Shown here in pieces: positions 1 to 6,900 of a stretch of DNA of 10,364 nt. The position numbers and the translations under genes were made by a program. The stretch is from NCBI GenBank assembly GCA_016934645.1, contig JAFGSL010000010.1, positions 1 through 10,364 of the forward strand, written 5' to 3'. A model generated the notes under the pieces. The model was not told the DNA's origin. It was given only the letters and a program-made list of their open reading frames with translations, and searched no databases. Positions within the stretch are counted from its first letter, which is position 1; every line of letters starts with the position of its first letter. Source of the DNA: Anaerolineae bacterium (GTDB lineage Bacteria; Chloroflexota; Anaerolineae; B4-G1; SLSP01).

Positions 1-1700
1 CCCTCGGCTTTGGCGACAAGCTCCGGTGCGGCAGCGGCGAGGGCGCGCATAAAGGCACCGGCCCGTGGATAACGAGCATCAGGCTCTTTGCTGAGGACGG
101 TCAAGAGCACGCGTTCCACGGCTTCCGGCAGCGCGGGATTGTACTGGCGGGGTGGTGTGGGTGGCGACTGGATGCGTTGCAGCAGCTCGCTGATGGGAGT
201 GACGCCCTGGAAGGGATGCTTGCTGGTCAGCATCTCGTAGGCCACGATGCCCAGCGCGTACACATCGGTGGCGGGGCTGATGGGCCCGAGGTTCAAGTCC
301 ACCTGCTCCGGGGCTATGTAGGCCGGCGTGCCAGTTGTGGCGACGGTGTACGCCGCCTCCTCACCGGGCCGCAGCAACTTGGAGATGCCGAAATCGCTTA
401 AAAGCGCGTGGCCGTCGGGCGTGAGCATCACATTGCCGGGTTTGACGTCGCGGTGGATGATGCCTTGCTCGTGGGCGTGGTCCAACGCCGCGCTGATTTG
501 CTGGAGGATAGACCAGACCTGTTCCAACGGAAGGGGCTGATCCTCCGGCAGCCATTCTTTCAGCGTTTCCCCGGCGATGTATTCCATCACCAGATAGGGC
601 TGCCGCGCGTCCACTTGACCCTTCGCTTCGCTCAGGGCGAGTTCGCCGAAATCGTAGACCTGGACAACGTTGGGATGGTTGAGGCGCGCCAGGGTTTTGG
701 CCTCCTGTTCGAAGGCGCGCAGCGCGTCGGCCTGGAGGAGTTCGGGACGGATGAACTTGAGCGCGACGTAACGCGCCAGGCGCGTGTGGTAGGCTTTGTA
801 GACCTGCGCCATGCCGCCCTGACCTAGATAAGCGACAACCAGATAGTTGCCCACGGGTTTGCCGATCATAACCTGATCGGCGCGGGCATCTTCGGCGAAG
901 ACTTGCGTGCTGCCGGATAGCGTATGGGACTTAAGCGCCGCGGCCAATTCCAACGTGGCCGTTTCCGGTTCGACGCCCAGTCCGGCGGCTAGCAGGCGAC
1001 GGCATTCCTCGTAGTGGGCGATGGCGGCGTTGCGCTGCTCGCTCAGTACCAAAGCACGCATCACCTGGCGGTGAGCAGGTTCGCGCCAGGCATCGAGGGC
1101 CAGTTGGCGGCGCGCATGGTGCAGGGCGGCGTCGGCCTCACCGCGCTGGAGGTAGCTTTCGGCGAGGCGCTCGAGCGCGTCCAAAATCTGGCGGCGCAGG
1201 CTTTCACGTTGCAGCAGCGACCACTCTTCAAAGGGAGCACTGTCCTGCAACAGCAGATCGTCGAGGAAGTCGCCGCGATAGAGCGCTGTGGCCTGTTCGA
1301 GATGTCCCCGGCACACGGCGCAGTCTGCCAGATTCGCGTGTGCGTGCGTCTGTACTGCGTCCAGATGTTCTTGCAGTTCGCTGACGTCGAGCCATGTGTC
1401 GCTCGCGCCGTTAAACTGGATTTCGCGGTGATCGACGAGCAAGAAGGGCGGATCGTTGTCGCGGTCGCCGAGCGCGCCACGCAGTGTGGAGAGGGCCTGG
1501 CTCAGATTCTGCCGCGCGCTGCGTGTGGGATAGCTGGGCCACAGGAGGTCGGCGATGTGTTCCCGGTGATGGGGATGCTCGTTTTCCACGGCGAGGTACG
1601 CCAGCAGCGCGCGCACCTTGTCGTAAGCGAAGCCGTCAACGGGGGTATCATCCAGCGCGACTGAGAAATTCCCTAACAGTGAAATGGTTAAGCGGGGCAT
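1..1700 (-). CDS. Winged-helix/BTAD transcriptional regulator fused to Ser/Thr protein kinase (3' end off window)
   Basis: Read on the minus strand from ATG at 1700-1698, with a strong AGGAGGT Shine-Dalgarno 6 nt upstream; the frame is open to the left edge (566 codons visible). Residues 1-95 resemble the OmpR-like winged helix of SARP regulators (LLGNFSVAL, KVRALLAYLA, LLWPSYPTRSARQNLSQAL). About residues 100-250 are a helical BTAD region (FEEWSLLQRESLRRQ, LGVEPE). The kinase domain starts near 285: glycine loop GQGGMAQVY 293-301, catalytic lysine K315 (VALKF), alpha-C glutamate probably E333, HRDVKPGN from H416 with D418, DFG 436-438 and APE 463-465. All catalytic residues are present, so it should be active. 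No membrane segment is visible before the edge, so it is probably a cytoplasmic regulator that phosphorylates Ser/Thr and binds DNA. About 12 extra residues (354-366) before the hinge coincide with a palindromic DNA repeat. The target and the C-terminal sensor domain are unknown. Confidence 0.93.
   Translation of the reverse strand, partial: MPRLTISLLGNFSVALDDTPVDGFAYDKVRALLAYLAVENEHPHHREHIADLLWPSYPTRSARQNLSQALSTLRGALGDRDNDPPFLLVDHREIQFNGASDTWLDVSELQEHLDAVQTHAHANLADCAVCRGHLEQATALYRGDFLDDLLLQDSAPFEEWSLLQRESLRRQILDALERLAESYLQRGEADAALHHARRQLALDAWREPAHRQVMRALVLSEQRNAAIAHYEECRRLLAAGLGVEPETATLELAAALKSHTLSGSTQVFAEDARADQVMIGKPVGNYLVVAYLGQGGMAQVYKAYHTRLARYVALKFIRPELLQADALRAFEQEAKTLARLNHPNVVQVYDFGELALSEAKGQVDARQPYLVMEYIAGETLKEWLPEDQPLPLEQVWSILQQISAALDHAHEQGIIHRDVKPGNVMLTPDGHALLSDFGISKLLRPGEEAAYTVATTGTPAYIAPEQVDLNLGPISPATDVYALGIVAYEMLTSKHPFQGVTPISELLQRIQSPPTPPRQYNPALPEAVERVLLTVLSKEPDARYPRAGAFMRALAAAAPELVAKAE
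617..640. repeat. Palindromic interspersed-repeat-like sequence inside the kinase ORF
   Basis: The plus strand reads CCCTTCGCTTCGCTCAGGG at 619-637, with CCCT/AGGG ends. I recall it as very close to a hairpin repeat (CCCTTCGACTTCGCTCAGGG) common between genes in Chloroflexota and other phyla, minus one A. Here it lies in frame in the kinase gene and encodes ALSEAKG (residues 355-361). The position is a surface loop between the VYDFGE strand and the PYLVMEY hinge strand, where related kinases usually have only a few residues. The family identity is from memory; the location and sequence are directly visible. Confidence 0.5.
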
Positions 1701-1725
1701 CGTGCAACCTCCTGCAAAGACAAAC

Positions 1726-1789
1726 CACTAATCTGCACGAATTCTCATGAACAAAGATCGAGATTAGTGTAGATTCGCGAAAATTCGTG
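1726..1789. repeat. Paired inverted-repeat modules in kinase leader (interspersed-repeat-like)
   Basis: CACTAATCT (1726-1734) is the exact reverse complement of AGATTAGTG (1761-1769), and CACGAATT (1736-1743) of AATTCGTG (1782-1789). The text resembles the AATCTNCACGAAT-type repeats seen scattered between genes in many environmental bacterial genomes. It lies within the transcribed leader if the promoter at 1862-1890 is used. The order of the two modules is not mirrored, so it is not one simple hairpin; two alternative stems are possible. Function is unknown. Confidence 0.5.
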
Positions 1790-1799
1790 GTAAAAACTT

Positions 1800-1856
1800 C
1801 GCGCTGGCATGGAGCGCGTCAGCACATAGCATTTCCTTTTGAACCGTGATGCTATG
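1800..1856 (-). promoter_or_regulatory. Two stem-loops at the 5' end of the kinase transcript
   Basis: CATAGCAT (1825-1832) pairs with ATGCTATG (1849-1856), an 8-bp stem with a 16-nt loop. CGCGCT (1800-1805) pairs with AGCGCG (1813-1818), a 6-bp stem with a 7-nt loop. The expected start of transcription from the minus-strand promoter is near 1855, so the first stem would be at the extreme 5' end of the mRNA, where it could protect the transcript or act as an operator. The pairing is seen; the role is inferred. Confidence 0.4.
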
Positions 1857-1861
1857 GTTTC

Positions 1862-1890
1862 ATTATAGAGTTTTTCGGGCGAGGTTTCAA
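1862..1890 (-). promoter_or_regulatory. Sigma70-type promoter for the regulator-kinase gene
   Basis: On the minus strand TTGAAA (1890-1885) is followed by a 17-nt spacer and a perfect TATAAT (1867-1862). This is one mismatch from consensus overall with ideal spacing. Transcription should start near 1855, giving a leader of about 155 nt before the ATG at 1700. The -35 abuts the upstream phased repeat array, so a protein bound there could touch polymerase at this promoter too. Confidence 0.75.
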
Positions 1891-1896
1891 GAGATT

Positions 1897-1937
1897 TGAG
1901 AGATTTTTTAGACTCTTTTTAGAGTTGTCTTAGAGTG
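1897..1937. promoter_or_regulatory. Helically phased direct-repeat operator, 11-bp period
   Basis: TTAGACT begins at 1908, TTAGAGT at 1919 and TTAGAGT at 1930: three copies at exact 11-bp steps. A weaker copy, TGAGAGA, sits one more step upstream at 1897, and TTCAAGA at 1886 overlaps the kinase -35. Direct heptamers at 11-bp spacing just upstream of a -10 are the known binding pattern of SARP and other OmpR-like winged-helix proteins; the published SARP heptamer TCGAGNN differs from TAGAGTN here by one core base. The adjacent gene encodes such a domain, making it the obvious candidate binder. Binding is inferred. Confidence 0.65.
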
Positions 1938-1940
1938 AGG

Positions 1941-1949
1941 TGCTACGAT
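1941..1949 (+). promoter_or_regulatory. Extended -10 for the plus-strand genes
   Basis: TGCTACGAT carries a TGn extension and a -10 hexamer TACGAT (4 of 6 matches). It has no acceptable -35 at 16-18 nt; that position is filled by the 11-bp repeats, the last of which ends 7 nt upstream. Such a layout suits an activator-dependent promoter. Transcription would start near 1956, leaving a leader of roughly 30 nt before the start codon at 1989. Confidence 0.45.
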
Positions 1950-1978
1950 GGGTGCATCAATCGACCTTCCGAGAAGGT

Positions 1979-1991
1979 GGAGGTTATGATG
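1979..1991 (+). promoter_or_regulatory. Shine-Dalgarno deciding between two adjacent ATGs
   Basis: GGAGG at 1979-1983 is followed by ATGATG at 1986-1991. The first ATG is only 2 nt away, the second 5 nt, so the second (1989) is preferred. An in-frame GTG at 1935 lies inside the repeat array and has no ribosome binding site. Confidence 0.6.
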
Positions 1992-2186
1992 GACTCTCAA
2001 AACGATGCCTACCTGGCCTATTTGTTGCGGTTGTGGCGTGTACGTGAAACGCGGGATAAATGGCACGTTTCACTAGAAGACGCTCGGACGCGCGAACTGC
2101 GCGGCTTTGCGAGTTTGGAGGAGGTGCTCGCGTTCTTGCAAAAGGAGGTGGCTGGTAAGGATGAGGTAGAGCAAGAAGAAAGCTAA
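1989..2186 (+). CDS. Small conserved-looking soluble protein, 65 aa, unknown function
   Basis: Starts at the second of two adjacent ATGs behind GGAGG and ends at TAA 2184-2186. It has no signal peptide or membrane segment. The core is YLLRLWRV (11-18), then W25, SLEDARTRELRGFASLEEVLAFL (28-50, best read as SLEDxRT, RGFAS and LEEVLAFL parts), and a charged tail rich in Glu and Lys. I recall short Chloroflexota proteins of the pattern LLRLWR...W..SLED..T.ERRGFASLE.L.AFL, of unknown function and similar size, so it looks like a complete gene. It is the first gene downstream of the phased repeats and divergent from the regulator-kinase, so it may be a target or an accessory of that regulator. About 107 bp separate it from the next gene, so co-transcription is possible. 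Confidence 0.8.
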   Translation: MDSQNDAYLAYLLRLWRVRETRDKWHVSLEDARTRELRGFASLEEVLAFLQKEVAGKDEVEQEES

Positions 2187-2243
2187 TGAGTAGATGGATG
2201 TAAGGCTTTACCTAGATAGGTATGCGATACTGGAGTTTTGGTA

Positions 2244-2264
2244 CAGATTCAGACCGAAAATCTG
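2244..2264. repeat. Short inverted repeat upstream of the exported tail-fibre-like gene
   Basis: CAGATT (2244-2249) and AATCTG (2259-2264) form a 6-bp stem with a 9-nt loop, about 30 bp before the ATG at 2294. A TATAAA at 2270-2275 follows but has no convincing -35. It may be an operator or leader hairpin; support is weak. Nothing else is evident in the 2187-2293 gap. Confidence 0.25.
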
Positions 2265-2293
2265 GAATTTATAAACGCGAAAGGAGATTGGTG

Positions 2294-3382
2294 ATGAACG
2301 AGCGACGGGTTTTTACAAGTGTCGGTATGTTGATAGCTATCTTGGCATTGGCCGTGGGGTTGACGCAAGCGCAGGCTCTGGACCCGCAGTCACCTGCCGC
2401 GCAGCAGGCGGCGTTGGGCAATACGTTCACGTACCAAGGGCAACTCAGCGATGGCGGCGTCCCGGCGAATGGGACGTATGACTTTCAGTTTATCCTCTAC
2501 AATGCGCTCAGTGGTGGTAGTCAGGTGGGCAGCACGGTGGCAAAGGAGAATGTGCCAGTCACGGATGGCCTTTTCATCGTGGTTTTAGATTTTGGTCAAG
2601 TCTTTGATGGCACAGGCCTGTGGCTGGAAGCTGCCGTGCGGCCGGGCAGTAGCACCGGGGTGCATACTATCCTCAGCCCACGCCAGGAGATCACGCCTAC
2701 TCCCTACGCGTCCTATGCTATCCAGGCCTACCAGGCCTACCGCGCCAACGGCCTCTCCGCGCCTGATGGCGATCCGATGGATGCAGCGACTGTAAATAAT
2801 GACGGAACGTTAATCGTTAGTGATCTGGAAGTCGTCAGAGACGATTGGGCTACGCTGGATATTCGCACATCGGCGGTAGACAAAGATGCCCATATCCGAC
2901 TATATGATGATAGTGACTATTGGGGGATCCACAACGATGATAGTGAGGGGAACAATCTGAACATCCGATACAATAACAGTTCCAAGGTTTGGATAACGCC
3001 TGATGGAGATATGGGCATCGGCGCCAACGCGCCATCGGCAAAACTGGACGTGGCGGGAGACATCGCGCAGGACCTTGCAGCGAATGGGGTGGTGAAAGCT
3101 GGGGCTTACATCACATTCACTTTTGTGTCAATCCCCGATATAGATTGTAACATTGCACGTTCCTTCACCACTGTAGAGGGTGGCGCCGTTAGCGCTCCTG
3201 TTGGAATGATGTGCATTGTGGATTTTGATTTTGACTTGAGCCAGCGCTACTGGGTAGCTATGGCGACGGATAGCGGCCTGACCGCCACTTGTGATTTGGA
3301 TAGTGATACTACCAGACTCAGTTGTATGCTCCTTGACGGTGATTCTCTTACGAATGGCAACTTTATGCTATTGGTGTACTGA
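2294..3382 (+). CDS. Exported protein with tail-fibre-like GIG...AKLDVAGD motif, 362 aa
   Basis: ATG at 2294 is preferred over the in-frame ATG at 2222: AAGGAG lies 7 nt upstream and the protein then begins with a proper signal peptide (MNERR, hydrophobic 10-23, cleavage after TQA 26 or AQA 28). Residues 43-139 form a module seen in many exported Chloroflexota proteins: NTFTYQGQLSDGG, YDFQFILYNA, then ILSPRQEITPTPYA. It is followed by a small linker with an in-frame duplication QAYQAY, made by two copies of CCAGGCCTA at 2722-2739. GIGANAPSAKLDVAGD (241-256) resembles the trimerisation-linked motif of phage tail-fibre and adhesin-like proteins. Residues 270-362 are an unassigned beta-rich domain with four cysteines. 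It is probably a secreted or surface beta-structured protein; its partner is unknown. Only 36 bp separate it from the next gene. Confidence 0.85.
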   Translation: MNERRVFTSVGMLIAILALAVGLTQAQALDPQSPAAQQAALGNTFTYQGQLSDGGVPANGTYDFQFILYNALSGGSQVGSTVAKENVPVTDGLFIVVLDFGQVFDGTGLWLEAAVRPGSSTGVHTILSPRQEITPTPYASYAIQAYQAYRANGLSAPDGDPMDAATVNNDGTLIVSDLEVVRDDWATLDIRTSAVDKDAHIRLYDDSDYWGIHNDDSEGNNLNIRYNNSSKVWITPDGDMGIGANAPSAKLDVAGDIAQDLAANGVVKAGAYITFTFVSIPDIDCNIARSFTTVEGGAVSAPVGMMCIVDFDFDLSQRYWVAMATDSGLTATCDLDSDTTRLSCMLLDGDSLTNGNFMLLVY

Positions 3383-3418
3383 GCGTTAGAAGTACATCTG
3401 ACAAGAAAGGAACCTACC

Positions 3419-3709
3419 ATGAGGAAGAACTTAATTACTACATTGGGGGTGCTGATACTTGGCAGCTTTCTGCTGATCGGTATCGCGAGAGCTGCACCAG
3501 TGGCGTTTGAACTACCGTGGTGGACGATAGACAATGGCGGGGGGCGCAGTACTGCTGGGGTTTATGCGTTAAACGGCACTTCGGGACAGCCGGATGTTGG
3601 TCAAATGAGCGGCGGTAATTTCTTCATCTCCGGCGGCTTTTGGCAGCAAAGCCAAACGGTGACGACACCCCACTACATTTATTTGCCGCTTACTTTGCGT
3701 AATTCTTGA
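3419..3709 (+). CDS. Small exported protein with C-terminal YLPLxLRN motif, 96 aa
   Basis: ATG 3419 is preceded by GAAAGGA at 7 nt. Residues 1-25 are a signal peptide (MRKNL, hydrophobic 8-23, ARA cleavage). The mature part follows a pattern I recall from numerous exported proteins of Chloroflexota and other environmental phyla: WTIDNGGG (35-42), YALNGTSGQPDVG, MSGGNFFISGGFW (63-75). It ends in YIYLPLTLRNS (86-96), the aromatic-LPLxLRN terminus typical of Chloroflexota secreted proteins, whose role is not established to my knowledge. No enzyme motif is present. The short gap to the previous gene suggests one transcript with it. A similar FLPLILKN sits inside the giant protein downstream. Confidence 0.85.
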   Translation: MRKNLITTLGVLILGSFLLIGIARAAPVAFELPWWTIDNGGGRSTAGVYALNGTSGQPDVGQMSGGNFFISGGFWQQSQTVTTPHYIYLPLTLRNS

Positions 3710-3717
3710 AAGCAGCC

Positions 3718-3762
3718 TTGCGAAGGTCGAGGCGAATCTGCGATTCGCCTCGACCTTCGCAA
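3718..3762. repeat. Perfect 21-bp inverted repeat, possible end-of-operon hairpin
   Basis: Positions 3718-3738 are exactly complementary to 3742-3762, leaving a 3-nt loop (TGC). It begins 9 nt after the stop codon of the 96-aa gene, where a terminator would be expected. No U-run follows on either strand (AAAACTATATTT on plus), and the stem is longer than most intrinsic terminators. An interspersed palindromic repeat, or a hairpin protecting mRNA 3' ends, is equally possible. Confidence 0.6.
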
Positions 3763-3909
3763 AACTATATTTGCGTGATTCACACGCGCCATCCGCCTCT
3801 CAATTCGCTTTGCAGAGGTGCCTTCTTTCCACTCTCCGGTGGTAGCCACAGTGACCTGCTCGGGCTAGGTCGTAGTTAGCGATTTTTTTTCTATTTGTAG
3901 GAGCAGATG
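3763..3909 (+). promoter_or_regulatory. Structured leader region of the giant surface-protein gene
   Basis: This 147-bp gap has no gene. It contains a series of short hairpins: GCGTG/CACGC (3773-3787), CCTCT/AGAGG (3796-3818), GTGG/CCAC (3839-3849) and GCTA/TAGC (3864-3880), the last followed at once by T8 (3883-3890). A TATATT at 3766-3771 could be a -10 but lacks a good -35. The Shine-Dalgarno TAGGAG (3898-3903) follows the T-run and precedes ATGATG. The last stem is too short for a confident terminator. The individual pairings are visible, but no known riboswitch was recognised. Confidence 0.3.
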
Positions 3910-6900
3910 ATGAAGACAACAACACGTTGCGGACTGATCTTGGTTATGATACTTAGTTTAGTAGGGATCGGATGGCCGGCTGCCGGACAAACCAACCAAT
4001 CACAACCCCTGGTGACATCCACTCCGGAGCTCTATTACCCAGCCAACGGATTGATTACACAGCATAGTCTACAACAACCCTTAGAGGCGCAACAAGAAAC
4101 CATCGTGAGTGTCCTTGCCCCTATTGAGCCTGTCCAGGTGGGTCAAATCTTTAGCGTGACTGTGGCGGCGACTCAAGTGGATATCCCACTGAGTGCTTTC
4201 CAATTCGATCTGACCTATGATCCAACTATTGTTGCTTTCCTCCACGCCTCATCATCGCCTTTCCTGGGAAGTATGGGGCGTATGGTTGCCTGTCCATCGC
4301 CAGCGGAAGGAGAAGGTGTCATCCGTCTTGCTTGTGCCTCTACCGGCGAAGCCTCTGGTGTTACTGGTTCCGGTGATTTGACTATTCTAACCTTCACTGC
4401 TTTAGCTGCGGGTGAAAGCGACTTTACCATAGATGAAGTCTATTTCCCAACTGATGCCCGCCCTCCAGCGCTTGTTACTGACTTTATCACGCTGGATGAT
4501 GTAGTTACTGTAGTTGCAGTAACCGCTGATTTGGAGATAGCTAAAAGCGTGCAAACCGATATTGTGAGTGCGGGACAACAAATTACTTATACACTAACTG
4601 TGACCAATCATGGCCCTACCAGCGTCAATGCCCTCATTACCGATACCCTATCACCTACGGAAGCTTATGTTGATGTCAATATACCGCCCGACTGCACAGG
4701 TAACGGCCCCATCCTTTGTTCCCTATTTGCTTTCACAGGTACGCAGTCGATCACGATGACGATCACAACGGCTGCTACGTTCTCCGGAACATTGACCAAC
4801 CAGGCAATGATCACTGTGACGACGTTGGGGGCTACTGACGATAATAGTGATAACAACACCGCTATGGCCCAAGTTATGGTATATACTCCCACGACTTGCC
4901 TCAACGCGTTGAGCGGGGTGAACATCAGTGGTCCAACTAGCGGGTACACCAATACAGCTTACACTTTCCGTGCTGATATTACTCCGGCTGATGCCACTAA
5001 ACCTGTTTTGTATACCTGGATGCCACAACCCCAGGGTAGCCTGTTACTTTCAGATCGTTCTATAGTGACTTACACCTGGATTACAACTGGAACTAAGTTC
5101 CTCACCGTTACTGCTGAAAACTGCGGTGGTATATTTAGCGACACGTACAGTATAGGGATTCAGGGCCAAACTCATACTCCAATGCAGAAGGTTTTCCTAC
5201 CACTAATTTTAAAAAACTTTCCTCCTCCGCCTCCTTGCTCGATTCCTCCTACACTTCTTAGTCCATCTAATGGAGAGACTCTGAATACTCTCATTCCTAT
5301 GTTTCAATGGGATAACGGCGATGATCCGGATGCGACTGCGGGAATTCTTGTGGTGGGTTTCAATTTGGGAGTTCCGTCCGGACACGAAACTCTCAGATAT
5401 GCGCCTGCACAAGGCATAGAGACTTATCGCTTTATGCAGAATTTTGCGCCAGGTAGTACGTATTACTGGCGAACACAATTGATTTGCGATGGGACTGATA
5501 GCCCTTACTCTGAAACATGGTCGTTTACGACTGGCTCTGGCGGCACGATATTACCTGCCTCTACCTTGATCTCACCCCCTAACGGAAGCACAATCACAAC
5601 GTTGAAGACAACTCTGCAATGGTCGGCTGTCGCTGGGGCTACAGGATACCTGTTGCATTGGCGGAAAGTCGGCGCGTCTACGGTTGGGTATGGCTGGCTG
5701 GCCGATACACAGAAGGAAGTGCAGTTTGAAGCCGATACGACTTATGAGTGGTGGGTTTCAGCGTACAACGAGTATGCCCTAGGAGATGATTCGGTGAAAT
5801 GGCAATTCACCGCACCAGGCGAAGATGTGCATGCACAACTGTCGAATTGGGGGCGTAACTTTGCACGTAAAGTAGATTTATCCTCCACAGCAAGCATGCT
5901 GGATAGCGTTCATTCAACTGATACCTCTTTTTCTTTACGAATGCAGAGTCACGATGATTATTGGGCTGACCTTGATGGAGACCACGATGTAGATGGTGCC
6001 GATTTGGCACGCATCGCCGATTACTGGAATTGCGCGTCAGGTGACACTTGCTACGCGCCCCTCTACGATCTGAATGCCGATCAGATCATCAATGTCTGGG
6101 ATTTAGCCAGAGTGGGCAACGAGTATGACATTACACCGCCTGTGATAATTGTCCTTAGTCCGGTACAAGGACAGGTGGTGGGGACCCCAGAAGTGTTAGT
6201 GACTGGCACCCTCACCGATACGCATACTGTTCTCAGCGTGACGGTAAACAGTACAGTCGCGGCTTTGAATGGGACTACCTTTACCGCCACCGTGCCACTT
6301 GTGTCGGGTAACCAGGCACTCAATATCGTAGCCGAGGACGAGCTAGGACAAAAAGGACTCACCAGCCGGGTTGTTGGGATGGACGGTGACGGGCCGATGA
6401 TTCAGATCAACACCCCCAAACATCGTCAGGCTGTTTATATCTTAACACCGACAGTCGCCATCAGCTACACCGATTTTTATACCAGCGTGGATGTTGCTTC
6501 ATTGAGTGCGCAAATTCTTGATGAAAGCGGCATGTCTCTTGATGTGATTGGCGATTTAACCGTGATGAATGACGGGGCTGCTGGAATAGTGAGTGTGCCT
6601 CTGGCGGACGATGCCAGCTACACATTGACGGTTTCTCTGTCTGATAGTTATGGCAACACGAGCAGCGCCAGCAGTACTTTTTATGTGCCTCCCGATCCGA
6701 TGAGTATCATTTTGCCCGATGAGCCGGACCGCGCTGGCTGGGTGAGCGGGGTAGTGTACGATTCAACCGCTTGTGATGCATACCTGCTTACCTGCCAGGG
6801 ATTGCCCGGTGCGGCAGTGACCTTGGCCTACAGTGGTGGTTTGGCTATCACTGGTACCATTGTTACTGGGCCGGATGGCTTTTTTGCCTTTCCTCTCGCC

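Noticed and set aside
1014..1664. Long plus-strand open frames opposite the regulator-kinase gene
   Set aside because: The minus-strand reading gives complete winged-helix, BTAD and kinase motifs. The plus-strand frames reflect high GC and show no family pattern.
1897..1937. CRISPR or simple microsatellite reading of the TTAGAGT repeats
   Set aside because: The units are 7 bp with 4-bp non-identical gaps in exact helical phase, which fits an operator, not CRISPR repeat-spacer units or slippage.
2222..2293. Upstream in-frame start for the 362-aa exported protein
   Set aside because: ATG 2222 has no properly spaced ribosome site and would place 24 polar residues before the signal peptide; ATG 2294 has AAGGAG at 7 nt.
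3816..3862. Cobalamin-riboswitch-like text (GGTGCC, then AGCCACAGTGACCTGC)
   Set aside because: The second string resembles a B12 box but has one extra base and altered core positions. Only about 25-30 nt separate it from GGTGCC, far too short for the conserved core of this riboswitch, and no cobalamin gene is nearby.
3864..3890. Intrinsic terminator ending in T8 before the giant gene
   Set aside because: The stem is only 4 bp plus a possible G-U pair, too weak to call a terminator; kept only as part of a possibly structured leader.
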